Source: an uncultured Prevotellamassilia sp.
Lineage (GTDB): Bacteria; Bacteroidota; Bacteroidia; Bacteroidales; Bacteroidaceae
Direction of reading: 5' to 3'
Assembly (NCBI GenBank): GCA_934255485.1
Contig: CAKQOG010000014.1
Location: 1-55,405, forward strand
Length of the DNA stretch: 55,405 nt
The first letter of the stretch is position 1. Each line of letters opens with the position of its first letter. The position numbers and the translations under genes were made by a program. Shown piece after piece: positions 16,795 to 24,424 of this stretch. The notes beneath the pieces were generated by a model. The model was not told where the DNA came from, did no database searches, and saw only the letters and a list, made by a program, of their open reading frames with translations.

Positions 16795-17958
16795 TTACAC
16801 CCTATTGCCTAAGCGCTTTATCCAATATGCAAGGCCAATAAAACCTAATATAGCCCCTGCATAACCAATGTAGGCAATTGATGCATGTGTACAAATACTT
16901 CCACCGATAAAAGCACCGCTACCAATGCCCAAATTGAATATTCCAGAGAAGATAGACATTGCCACAGCAGTGCTTTCGGGCGTTGTTATCAGAATGATGT
17001 TTGACTGCATGGCCACGTTGTAGGCTGTTGAAGCCATACCCCATAAGGCACAAACTATGATAACAACAACCATGCTACTTGCACATGGTTGCAGCAATAG
17101 TAGGCACAAAGATGAGCAAGCTACAACTCCTGTGATAAAGCGTTTACGATTTTTGTTATAGTATTTAGAGAATACTATGCTACCCAAGAAACCTGCACCA
17201 CCATATATCATCAAAGTGGCTGTTACCCAACTATCTTCGAGCATAGAAACTTGCTTTAAGAAAGGTTCAATATAGCTATATGCCACATAGAATGAGGTAG
17301 AAATAAGCAATGTAAAGATGTATAATCCAACGATACCTTGTTGTTTAAGTAGCTCTGGAAGTTTCTTTACAGAGAATTTGCCACGACTTGGAAGTTTAGG
17401 AAGCCTAAAAGCGGCATATACAAAGGTGATTGCAGAGAAAATACCAATGCTCAAGAACGTCATTCGCCATCCCACATGTAGACCTATAATTCTACCTAAA
17501 GGCATACCCAATATCATAGCAACCGACGAACCAGTTACCACCATGCTCAGTGCGATAGAGCGGTATTTGTCGGGAACAATGCGCACGGCAATCGGAGAGA
17601 TTACCGACCAAAACACGGCGTGCGTACATGCCACACCTATACGAGAAAACATCAGCATGGCATAACTTGTTGAGAAAAAAGACATCACTTGGAACAATGT
17701 AAACAACCCCAATAGCCAAAGCATCAGTCGTTTCATCTCCATTTTTGATACCAATATCATCAATGGCAACGAGAGTATCATAACAGCCCATGCATACACC
17801 GAAATAAGCATACCTGCACTTGCTTCAGTAAGTCCAAAATCGGTTTTGATGTCTGTCAAAAGTCCGATAGGAACAAACTCCGAAGTGTTGAAAATAAAGG
17901 TGGCAAACGTTAGAGCCAGCAGTGAAAACCAGTCTTTAAGTGACATTTTATTTTCCAT
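16795..17958 (-). CDS. MFS transporter, SotB/YdeA-type exporter
   Basis: This 387-residue inner-membrane protein has 12 hydrophobic segments, the length of the drug:H+ antiporter DHA1 subgroup. The N-terminus LKDWFSLLALTFATFIFNTSEFVPIGLL closely follows the SotB/YdeA sugar-efflux group, which carries the FxxxTxEFxPxGLL signature in helix 1. ISVYAWAVMILSLP and SKMEMKRLML (motif A region between helices 2 and 3) follow. Characterised relatives export arabinose, IPTG or drugs; the substrate here is not known. The gene is transcribed divergently from the YhcH gene. Confidence 0.85.
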   Translation of the reverse strand: MENKMSLKDWFSLLALTFATFIFNTSEFVPIGLLTDIKTDFGLTEASAGMLISVYAWAVMILSLPLMILVSKMEMKRLMLWLLGLFTLFQVMSFFSTSYAMLMFSRIGVACTHAVFWSVISPIAVRIVPDKYRSIALSMVVTGSSVAMILGMPLGRIIGLHVGWRMTFLSIGIFSAITFVYAAFRLPKLPSRGKFSVKKLPELLKQQGIVGLYIFTLLISTSFYVAYSYIEPFLKQVSMLEDSWVTATLMIYGGAGFLGSIVFSKYYNKNRKRFITGVVACSSLCLLLLQPCASSMVVVIIVCALWGMASTAYNVAMQSNIILITTPESTAVAMSIFSGIFNLGIGSGAFIGGSICTHASIAYIGYAGAILGFIGLAYWIKRLGNRV

Positions 17959-17994
17959 AAAAGTTTAGTTGTTATTTTTTGTTTTTGTGTGGTG

Positions 17995-18025
17995 CAAAGT
18001 TAGTTCAAAACTAAGGTTTAGTCAA
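17995..18025 (-). promoter_or_regulatory. Promoter of the MFS exporter
   Basis: The minus strand has TTGAC (18021-18025) and TAACTTTG (17995-18002) with an 18-base spacer, 37 bases before the start codon. Confidence 0.55.
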
Positions 18026-18035
18026 TAATATAATG

Positions 18036-18043
18036 TATTTTTG
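18036..18043 (+). promoter_or_regulatory. -7 box of the YhcH gene
   Basis: TATTTTTG matches TAnnTTTG, 34 bases before the ATG at 18078. The two divergent promoters are separated by only about ten bases. Confidence 0.5.
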
Positions 18044-18077
18044 TAATACTTTTAACCCTTAAAACAAAGCAATCGTC

Positions 18078-18527
18078 ATGATATTAGGTTCATTACAAAA
18101 CAGCGAACGCATAGAGAAACTCTATCCAGCTCTAAGGCAAGTTTTTAAGTTCGTAAAAACGCATAATTGTGCGGCATTGCCGGTTGGTCGCATCACGATA
18201 GACGGCAATAAAGTGTTTATTAATGTGGATGATGCCACACTCAAAACGCAAGAAGAGCAAATGCTCGAGGTGCATCGTAAATACGTCGATATACATTTCC
18301 CCATAACCGACGACGAGATTGTTGGGTGGCGCGATTTGGCATCCATACACTCACAGAGTGTGGAGCCATTCGATGTTGAGCACGACTTTGCTTTCTACAA
18401 AGAGTCTGCAAAGGTGTATTTCACGGTGCAACCAGGCGAGTTCTACATTATGTTTCCAGAGGATGCCCATGCACCCATTATTGGCAAAGGTTATTTGCGC
18501 AAGCTTGTAGCAAAGGTGCTTTTATAA
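18078..18527 (+). CDS. YhcH/YjgK/YiaL family protein
   Basis: This 149-residue cytosolic cupin-like (double-stranded beta-helix) protein belongs to the family that includes EbgC and YhcH, found near sugar and sialic-acid catabolic genes. Family features are the N-terminal MILGSLQNSERIEKLYPALRQ, the central HRKYVDIHFPITDDEIVGW near residue 67 and the metal-site-like PGEFYIMFPEDAHAP near 119. It is thought to act as a sugar anomerase or isomerase-like helper, with substrate unknown. There is no sugar operon beside it. Its stop codon is followed immediately by a repeat half-box (18526-18546) and then a terminator. Confidence 0.88.
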   Translation: MILGSLQNSERIEKLYPALRQVFKFVKTHNCAALPVGRITIDGNKVFINVDDATLKTQEEQMLEVHRKYVDIHFPITDDEIVGWRDLASIHSQSVEPFDVEHDFAFYKESAKVYFTVQPGEFYIMFPEDAHAPIIGKGYLRKLVAKVLL

Positions 18528-18546
18528 TAAGTAGCTATTCAAAATA
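18526..18546 (+). repeat. Solo repeat half-box next to the YhcH stop codon
   Basis: ATAATAAGTAGCTATTCAAAA matches the terminal box ATAAGTAGGTATTCAAA of the palindromic element family, with one change. It begins inside the stop codon of the YhcH gene. Confidence 0.45.
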
Positions 18547-18558
18547 TAACATATAAAG

Positions 18559-18603
18559 AAAAGGTTAGAAGTCTTATCTATACTGAGCTTCTAACCTTTT
18601 TTA
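18559..18603. terminator. Bidirectional terminator between YhcH and the metallophosphoesterase
   Basis: The perfect 13-bp stem AAAAGGTTAGAAG / CTTCTAACCTTTT with a 16-base loop ends in six T on the plus strand and lies between convergent genes. Confidence 0.8.
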
Positions 18604-18607
18604 TTGT

Positions 18608-19750
18608 TTAATTATGCAACGTGAGTACCTCAATCTTGGGCCATGCCCCTAAGCGATAAGGCACGTTACCCCCTATGCCAGTAGACACAAATAGCTTTTG
18701 TTCTCCTTGGTGATACATGCCGCCCCATTCGGGCATAAACCATGCTGCGGGCGAGAAATGTCCCACTTGCATTTGCAAGGCATGAGTATGTCCTGAAAGT
18801 GTAAGGTCTATTTTTGTTTGCTTCACAACCTCGTTGCGCCAATGCCAAGGGTCGTGGCTCAAGAGCACTGTGCAAGCATTGGGGTTGATGCCTTGCATAG
18901 CTTTTTTAAGGTTTCCATGCGAGGGGAATGGAGGTTTACCAATGTTTTCAACCCCTGCAACAACCAAAGAGTCGTTGCCCCTTTTTATTACTTTATGCTC
19001 GTTGAGTAGCACTTGCCAGCCCATAGCTCGCTGTGCTCTAACTATGCGACATACCTCGTTGTGTAGTTCATTAGCCGAAAGTCCGGGCTGATACAAACAG
19101 TAGTCGTGATTGCCCAACACCGAGAGTACACCATCTTTAGCCTTGAGTTTTCTCAGTATACGGATAAAAGGCAAGACCTCGCTCGATGCGGTGTTTACCA
19201 TGTCGCCAGTGAAAACAATAAGGTCAGGTTTCTGCTTGTTGATGCTGTCTACCATGGCTTTCATGATGCTTGTATCGCCTGCATACGAGCCCAAGTGGAT
19301 GTCTGAAATCTGCACAATTTTGTATTCGTTGAAAGCCGAAGCCATGTGTGGCAATTTGATGTGCGTATGCTCCACACGCAATATTCGCCAACCAAAGCCC
19401 GTTCCCCATACCTGTAGCGCTGCCATGCAAACAGCCAATATCAGTGCCACCCTATGAACGTATGGTGTAAAATGTGGCAGTTGCCAGGCAATGCCTTTGC
19501 CCACAATATCCACTATAACATACACCAGTTTGGGCACAGCAATACAGATTATCATGATAAAAGCATACTGCATTAGCATAGATGCACGCACTTGGCATAC
19601 AAGCAGTAGCATGCACAAAAGTGTGGCAATAGTGGGTAAAAACAAGAGCACAGTGCGCCATAAACCAGATTGCATACGCAGATAGTTCCACCAAATGTAT
19701 GCGTCGGGCAGTAGTAGCAAAAAGAGGATGAGGATAAAAAATCTGAACAC
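18608..19750 (-). CDS. Membrane-anchored metallophosphoesterase (YaeI/YkuE-like)
   Basis: This 380-residue protein has four hydrophobic segments within about the first 125 residues, followed by a calcineurin-like phosphoesterase domain. The two-metal active site is complete: QISDIHLGSY near residue 147, IVFTGDMVN near 180, LGNHDYCLY near 217, LLSHDPWHW near 294 and LSGHTHALQ near 317. Related enzymes act on lipid-linked phosphates such as UDP-diacylglucosamine or on undefined substrates. Because the known lipid A hydrolases LpxH and LpxI lack this membrane domain, I leave the substrate open. It has its own -7 box at 19810-19817. Confidence 0.88.
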   Translation of the reverse strand: MFRFFILILFLLLLPDAYIWWNYLRMQSGLWRTVLLFLPTIATLLCMLLLVCQVRASMLMQYAFIMIICIAVPKLVYVIVDIVGKGIAWQLPHFTPYVHRVALILAVCMAALQVWGTGFGWRILRVEHTHIKLPHMASAFNEYKIVQISDIHLGSYAGDTSIMKAMVDSINKQKPDLIVFTGDMVNTASSEVLPFIRILRKLKAKDGVLSVLGNHDYCLYQPGLSANELHNEVCRIVRAQRAMGWQVLLNEHKVIKRGNDSLVVAGVENIGKPPFPSHGNLKKAMQGINPNACTVLLSHDPWHWRNEVVKQTKIDLTLSGHTHALQMQVGHFSPAAWFMPEWGGMYHQGEQKLFVSTGIGGNVPYRLGAWPKIEVLTLHN

Positions 19751-19809
19751 TTTTTTATTAGATTAATTGCATTATGTGTTGCTGGGTGGTAAAGGCTAAT
19801 ATTTCTATG

Positions 19810-19817
19810 CAAAAATA
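19810..19817 (-). promoter_or_regulatory. -7 box of the metallophosphoesterase gene
   Basis: The minus strand reads TATTTTTG (TAnnTTTG), 60 bases before the start codon. Confidence 0.45.
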
Positions 19818-19842
19818 TGGTGTAATGAGCGTGAAATACAAT

Positions 19843-19893
19843 AAAAACACAGACTTAACGTCACGAATGTGCGTGATGAAAGTCTGTGTTTTT
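19843..19893 (-). terminator. Terminator after the DUF21/CBS gene
   Basis: The 14-bp stem AAAAACACAGACTT / AAGTCTGTGTTTTT encloses a smaller inner stem (TCAC / GTGA). It lies just past the stop at 19912, with T-runs on both strands. Confidence 0.8.
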
Positions 19894-19911
19894 TATGTCA
19901 CACGCTTAATA

Positions 19912-20949
19912 TTAGTTTTCCTTATGTTGTTGCTCTTGCCATTTTTCACGAGCAAACTCTTGCATATCTGTCACTCGGTCTTTTTCGTCAACGATTTCTG
20001 TGCCCAACATGGTTTCGATAACGTCTTCCATGGTAACAATGCCACGGAAACATCCGTACTCATCGATGATGATAGAGATATGTTCTTTCTTAGCCAAGAG
20101 CTGTTCCCATATTTTGCTTACGTTCTCAGTTTCCTGAAATGTTAGCACAGGGCGAGCAATTTCAGAGAGTCGAAGTTCAAATTTATCTTCGGCAAGTTTC
20201 TCAAGAATAGCTTGTCTCAACACATAGCCTTTTATATAGTCGTCGTTTTCCTCGTTATAGATAGGTATGCGCGAGAATTGGCGGAAAGCCTCGTTTTGGT
20301 AAAACTCGCGTAGCGTTATGCTTTCTTCAGCAATCTCTGCTACTGAGCTTGGTGTCATGATGTCGCGTGCCTTAACGTCGTCGAGTTTCAGCATATTTTG
20401 TATCATGCTGTTCTCTTTCTTTTCGAACACACCCTCTTCAGCACCCACCGACATCATGGCCGACACCTCTTCGCGGCTTACAGATGCTTGTTGTTTTTTG
20501 CTCGAAAAAAAGTGAGTAATAACTTCGGCCATAAGCACCAAGGGGTAGGTGATAATTACCAACGCATGTATGATGCGAGCACAAGGAATGGCCAAACTTC
20601 GCCAATATGCAGCACCAATGGTTTTGGGTATGATTTCAGAAAACACAAGGATGAGCAGGGTGAGAATGACAGAGGTTAGAGCAAAGAACTGACTGCCAAA
20701 TATGACCTCGCTCTGTGCGCCTACACCTGCAGCCCCCACGGTGTGTGAGATGGTGTTAAGTGCAAGGATTGCAGCAATAGGTTTGTCAATGTCTTGCTTA
20801 TATTTTTTGAGCAATGGTGCTCCAGGTTTGCCTTCTTGCTCAAGCATCGAAACAAACGACATTGGTGCAGAGAGCAACACTGCTTCGAGTATAGAACATA
20901 GAAAAGAGATGCTAAGCGCACCTATTAAATAGAGGAGTAATAGCCCCAT
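19912..20949 (-). CDS. DUF21 (CNNM) and CBS-pair membrane protein, hemolysin-family type without CorC_HlyC domain
   Basis: This 345-residue inner-membrane protein has an N-terminal CNNM/DUF21 domain with four hydrophobic segments, including ILEAVLLSAPMSFVSMLEQEGK near residue 21 and FSEIIPKTIGAAYW near 103. A CBS pair follows from about 190 (VKARDIMTPSSV) to about 320 (GIVTMEDVIETMLGTEIVDE). Relatives are implicated in divalent-cation (Mg/Co) transport or its control. The protein ends soon after the second CBS domain. The CorC_HlyC domain that completes most hemolysin-family members is absent, so it is about 80-100 residues shorter than those. It is monocistronic. Confidence 0.88.
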   Translation of the reverse strand: MGLLLLYLIGALSISFLCSILEAVLLSAPMSFVSMLEQEGKPGAPLLKKYKQDIDKPIAAILALNTISHTVGAAGVGAQSEVIFGSQFFALTSVILTLLILVFSEIIPKTIGAAYWRSLAIPCARIIHALVIITYPLVLMAEVITHFFSSKKQQASVSREEVSAMMSVGAEEGVFEKKENSMIQNMLKLDDVKARDIMTPSSVAEIAEESITLREFYQNEAFRQFSRIPIYNEENDDYIKGYVLRQAILEKLAEDKFELRLSEIARPVLTFQETENVSKIWEQLLAKKEHISIIIDEYGCFRGIVTMEDVIETMLGTEIVDEKDRVTDMQEFAREKWQEQQHKEN

Positions 20950-21281
20950 AGAATGTGAAATTAGTTAGACATAAACCCCGTTGCACATGGCTTTAAGCCG
21001 TATGTGAATGCCTTTGATGGCTTTTGTGGGGAGCGGCTGAATAATCGAGTTTTTAGTTGGTTATATCCGCTTATTTTTGCAAAGATAGTAATATAAAATG
21101 ATTTTATTCTTTTGATTTTTTAATTTATTGTGAAATTTAAATAGACCATGTTTTCACTGTGTGCTTTTGATAAGTTTAGATACGTTTTTTGCACATCTAT
21201 CAGAAAGAAGAAAATAAATGAAAACCACAAAATAAGCGTGCAATAAACTCCTACCTTCTACGCTCTTTTTTATGAAAAATG
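20950..21281. other. Gene-free stretch upstream of the DUF21/CBS gene
   Basis: It holds only the minus-strand -7 box at 21080-21087. The rest is AT-rich sequence without a credible ORF or RNA that I can recognise. It continues into the degenerate palindromic element at 21282. Confidence 0.5.
21080..21087 (-). promoter_or_regulatory. -7 box of the DUF21/CBS gene
   Basis: The minus strand reads TATCTTTG (TAnnTTTG), about 130 bases before the start codon. Confidence 0.45.
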
Positions 21282-21442
21282 TTAGGTATGTGTTCAAAAT
21301 TATAAGTAAGTGGACAAATTTAAATATGCCCTATACGCCTTTAAATTAGAAGAAGTAAAGGGTAAAAGATGGGCTTTCAGCCCGTGATTTTATAAGTTAA
21401 ATTTGTCCGCCTACTTATAAGTTAATTTTGAATACCTACTTA
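21282..21442. repeat. Degenerate, internally deleted copy of the palindromic element (copy 2)
   Basis: The left arm has GTGTTCAAAATTATAAG followed by TAAGTGGACAAATTTAA. The right arm has the complements in mirror order, AAATTTGTCCGCCTACTTAT and then AATTTTGAATACCTACTTA. Two terminal boxes are thus nested on each side. The interior keeps only one GGGCT-ttc-AGCCC hairpin (about 21380-21392). The right end covers the stop codon of the S9 peptidase (21440-21442). Confidence 0.7.
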
Positions 21443-23266
21443 CAGATATTTAGCTAAAAAAGCTTCCATTGCTCTGTAAAAGTCAAAACGATTTTCTTGG
21501 TTGTGAAAGCCGTGTCCTTCGTTGTCTTTAACCATGTATTCCACCTCGATGCCGCGTTTTTTTAGGGCTTCAACCATTTGGTCGCTCTCAGCCTTGTTTA
21601 CGCGTGGGTCGTTAGCTCCCTGTGCAATGAAAAGAGGCACACATATTTTGTCGGCATGTAGAGCTGGCGAAGTGGCGTCAAGTTGCTCTGCATCGGTATC
21701 GGGGTTGCCCACTTGCTCATACATCATTTCGAGCATGGGGCGCCAATAAGGGGGAATAGTTTTCATAAAAGTAAACAGGTTGCTCACGCCAACATAGTCG
21801 ATGCCGCAGGCATAGAGTTTGGGTGTGAGGGTCAAGCCAGCCAACACCGCATAGCCACCATAGCTTCCGCCGTAGATAGCAATACGCTTGGGGTTGGCTA
21901 TGCCTTGCCCTATGAGCCACTCTACTCCCTCGGTTATATCGTCTTGCATCTTTAGTCCCCATTGCTTATAGCTGGCTTCAAGAAAGCGACGCCCGTAGCC
22001 CGTAGAGCCGCGAAAATTCATCTGAAATACAGCATAACCGCGGTTGCTCAGAAATTGTGCTTCGGATGAGTAACCCCAGCAATCTCTTGCCCACGGACCG
22101 CCATGAGGGTTTACTACCACGGGCAAGTTGTGTGCATCTTCAATGCTTAAGCCTGCAGGCAGTGTGAGGTATGCCTCGATGGTTAGTCCGTCGCTTGTGG
22201 TGTATGTTACGGGGAGCATCTCGTTCATCTCTTCCTTTTTAAGCCACGGAGCAAGTTCTGCCACCTTTTCAGCCTTGTCGGTTTCAGCGTCGTAGAGCCA
22301 ATAAGCACCGCGTGTGCGGTCGCCACCAACGTATATCAGATAGTTGCGTTCGGCCTTGTCGCTATCGGCAATGCCATAGCGTTCATCCGGAAAATGCGCC
22401 TTGATGCGTTTGCGTAGCGCCTCCTCTTCTGCATCAAAAAAGTGGCGAATAGGCTCTTTATGTCCTGTGCAATAAACGCTCAATAAGCACTTGCGCTTGC
22501 GCGAGTAGCTGATACTTGAGATGTCGTAACGCTCGTTTTCATAAAGCAGTTCAAGTTCTTTACAAGTTGAGGGGTCCATGCGTACAAGCACTGTTTTGTC
22601 GCGTCCAAGGTTGGTAGCAGCGTACACTTCGCGGTTGTCGGGCGTAAAATCCATAAAGCTCACCACGTCTTTAAAGTTAGTAGTAAGCACGGGGCGGAAA
22701 GGTTCGTTCTCTGTGTCGCGATAGAGCACCTGCGTGTTTACCCCATCAACAATGGCAGTAGCCACGCGTAGCAAACCATTGTGGTCGGTCATCCAACCTT
22801 GAATGTTACCTGGGTTTTCGGCCAATAGGGTGAGTTCGCCCGTCTCTATGTTAAGGCGATAAGGGTCGAAAACCTCGGCATTGCGCTTGTTCATACCAAT
22901 TAGCACAAAGCCCGGTTGCTCTTCAAGGTCGTCGATAAGACTGGTACGCACCCCTGGAAAGGCAGTATAAGCACGTAGGTCTGTTCCATTGCGCTTCACA
23001 CCATAAAGTTGGTAGTTTTCGTCGCCAGCCGTATCTTTCATAAAGAGCAATCGCTCATTGTCTGCCCACATATAGCCAGCCACACTGCGTTCCGTCTCGC
23101 TCGTAATGCGAACGGAGGCATCGTCGGTGTCGCTCACTTTGCGTACAAACACGTTGAGGCGGTCGTGATAGGGAGCCATGTAAGAGATATAAGCACCATC
23201 GGGCGAGAGCTGATAAGCTGTGCGCTCTGAATTGCGAAAAAAGTCTTCTAAAGGTATTTGTCTCAT
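21440..23266 (-). CDS. S9 family peptidase (prolyl oligopeptidase / acylaminoacyl-peptidase type)
   Basis: This 608-residue serine peptidase has an N-terminal beta-propeller-like region (about 1-350, with repeats such as LSPDGAYISYMAP and FTPDNREVYAATN). A C-terminal alpha/beta hydrolase domain follows. The catalytic serine is in YGGSYGGYA near residue 470, the aspartate in QGANDPRVN near 553 and the histidine in EGHGFHNQ near 583. There is no signal peptide, so it is probably cytoplasmic and cleaves oligopeptides. Its stop codon is formed by the edge of the repeat element at 21282-21442, and its inferred leader carries the 22-bp array C. Substrate specificity is not evident. Confidence 0.92.
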   Translation of the reverse strand: MRQIPLEDFFRNSERTAYQLSPDGAYISYMAPYHDRLNVFVRKVSDTDDASVRITSETERSVAGYMWADNERLLFMKDTAGDENYQLYGVKRNGTDLRAYTAFPGVRTSLIDDLEEQPGFVLIGMNKRNAEVFDPYRLNIETGELTLLAENPGNIQGWMTDHNGLLRVATAIVDGVNTQVLYRDTENEPFRPVLTTNFKDVVSFMDFTPDNREVYAATNLGRDKTVLVRMDPSTCKELELLYENERYDISSISYSRKRKCLLSVYCTGHKEPIRHFFDAEEEALRKRIKAHFPDERYGIADSDKAERNYLIYVGGDRTRGAYWLYDAETDKAEKVAELAPWLKKEEMNEMLPVTYTTSDGLTIEAYLTLPAGLSIEDAHNLPVVVNPHGGPWARDCWGYSSEAQFLSNRGYAVFQMNFRGSTGYGRRFLEASYKQWGLKMQDDITEGVEWLIGQGIANPKRIAIYGGSYGGYAVLAGLTLTPKLYACGIDYVGVSNLFTFMKTIPPYWRPMLEMMYEQVGNPDTDAEQLDATSPALHADKICVPLFIAQGANDPRVNKAESDQMVEALKKRGIEVEYMVKDNEGHGFHNQENRFDFYRAMEAFLAKYL

Positions 23267-23380
23267 ATAATATATGTGTGGTTGTTTCAGTAATCTATTT
23301 TGCCTTAGTGAGCTTTGCTTTTAAGCCAAAAAGTTGTTATGCCATTGCTTTAAAACATGGCATACTGCTTTAATATGCGT

Positions 23381-23464
23381 AAAGTGCTGGCGTATCATGC
23401 CCACGATACGCACGTATCATGCCCACGATACGCACGTATCACGGCCGTGATACGCCAGCACTTT
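23381..23464. repeat. 22-bp palindromic tandem array C (three units)
   Basis: Three 22-base units lie at 23391-23412, 23413-23434 and 23435-23456. The first two are identical (CGTATCATGCCCACGATACG plus CA) and the third is more symmetric (CGTATCACGGCCGTGATACG plus CC). Within a unit CGTATC pairs with GATACG, and across junctions GATACG-ca-CGTATC pairs too, so dyads recur every 11 bp. The flanks AAAGTGCTGG (23381) and CCAGCACTTT (to 23464) are complementary and close the array as one large stem. Nothing else is recognised in 23267-23602. Confidence 0.9.
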
Positions 23465-23602
23465 ATGTGTGTTATGCCAGAAAGATACGCATTTATCGTT
23501 GAATATCAAGCGTTTTTGTTATTCTTGCCGAAGTGCTTGTTGTGTGCCATCATTTAGCTATGCAAATGCGTGGAGCCGTTTATGGTATATTCAACACTTG
23601 TG

Positions 23603-23610
23603 CAAAGTTA
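23603..23610 (-). promoter_or_regulatory. -7 box possibly serving the S9 peptidase
   Basis: The minus strand reads TAACTTTG (TAnnTTTG). If used, the transcript has a leader of about 330 bases that contains array C. Confidence 0.4.
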
Positions 23611-23627
23611 GTTTATTTAAATAAGTA

Positions 23628-23699
23628 AGTGCTCAAAAAAAATATTAGATTGGTTTAAATTTACTGTTTTCAAACCAATCTAATATTTTTTTGAGCACT
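23628..23699. repeat. Near-perfect 28-bp inverted repeat with 15-base loop
   Basis: The left arm begins AGTGCTCAAAAAAAATATTA and ends ATTGGTTT (23656). The right arm at 23672-23699 is its complement with one A/T length difference. It ends in ACT, and the sequence before it (AATAAGT) resembles the terminal box of the palindromic elements. It could be a strong terminator for the cupin gene on the minus strand or a short non-autonomous element. Confidence 0.75.
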
Positions 23700-23735
23700 A
23701 CAAAAGTGCGTAACACAGCGTTCAACTTCTATGCC

Positions 23736-24188
23736 TTATTTCCATTCAACCTTTTCGTTAAGGATAACACCATCTGTTGCATCCTCGGCAGTAAAGTTAC
23801 CTCCTTTATATTGTACGCAGAGCATAATTAAAGGAGTTGTGCCGTTGTTGCGTACAGAACGCTTACCATTTGGGCTAACTCTAACAACGCTACCCTCGGT
23901 AATGGGGAATACGTGACCATCTACTTGAAACTCGCCCGTACCGCCGAGAAAGAAGTAAAGTTCTTCGTGTGTTTTGTGGGTGTGAAGAAAACCTGTTTCT
24001 GTACCTGGAGCGAACGATTGAAAAGAGAACTCGCTACCAGTAGCTCCCACCATGCTCCCACCAAATACCTTTCCGGGGATTTTAACCTCGGGCGAGAGAG
24101 TTAATAAGTACTCGCCGAGTTCGCTAAACTTACCGAAGTCTACGGCTGTAAAGTTTTGTTCCTTGATGATTGTTTTTGTTTCTTTCAT
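23736..24188 (-). CDS. Cupin domain protein
   Basis: This 150-residue cytosolic single-domain cupin has motif 1 around PGTETGFLHTHKTHEELYFF (near residues 80-100), with metal-binding histidines and glutamate. Motif 2 is around ITEGSVVRVSPNGKRSVRNN (near 115-135). Cupins of this length are sugar isomerases, dioxygenases or ligand-binding proteins; I cannot choose. It is divergent from the HxlR regulator, with 236 bases between the two starts, so the regulator may control it. That arrangement is common for redox- or electrophile-responsive HxlR genes but is only suggestive here. Confidence 0.85.
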   Translation of the reverse strand: MKETKTIIKEQNFTAVDFGKFSELGEYLLTLSPEVKIPGKVFGGSMVGATGSEFSFQSFAPGTETGFLHTHKTHEELYFFLGGTGEFQVDGHVFPITEGSVVRVSPNGKRSVRNNGTTPLIMLCVQYKGGNFTAEDATDGVILNEKVEWK

Positions 24189-24225
24189 TGTCTTATGTGT
24201 TAAATGTTTTTGTCTTTTCGCACTG

Positions 24226-24256
24226 CAAAAATAAGGTGAAAGTTTGGCTCTGTCAA
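24226..24256 (-). promoter_or_regulatory. Promoter of the cupin gene
   Basis: The minus strand has TTGA (24253-24256) and TATTTTTG (24226-24233) with a 19-base spacer, 38 bases before the start codon. Confidence 0.6.
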
Positions 24257-24277
24257 GAGGACACTTTGGGGTGGTAT

Positions 24278-24295
24278 ACTTACTTTGAGGTAAGT
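24278..24295. promoter_or_regulatory. Possible operator: palindrome in the cupin/HxlR divergent region
   Basis: ACTTAC-tttgag-GTAAGT is an exact 6-6-6 palindrome between the divergent promoters. HxlR proteins bind as dimers to short palindromes near their own genes, which makes this a candidate site. The sequence also resembles the scattered repeat half-boxes. Confidence 0.3.
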
Positions 24296-24354
24296 GTTAT
24301 TCAAAGTCAAAGTGAAACTTTATTGCTTTTTAATAGATATTAACTATGTAAATC

Positions 24355-24386
24355 TTTGCTATTTATAAGATGGTTGGTTACTTTTG
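24355..24386 (+). promoter_or_regulatory. Promoter of the HxlR regulator
   Basis: TTTG (24355-24358) and TACTTTTG (24379-24386) are separated by 20 bases, fitting the Bacteroidota consensus, 39 bases before the start codon. Confidence 0.7.
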
Positions 24387-24424
24387 TATAGTAATATTGA
24401 AAATGAATGTTTTTTAATTAAAAA

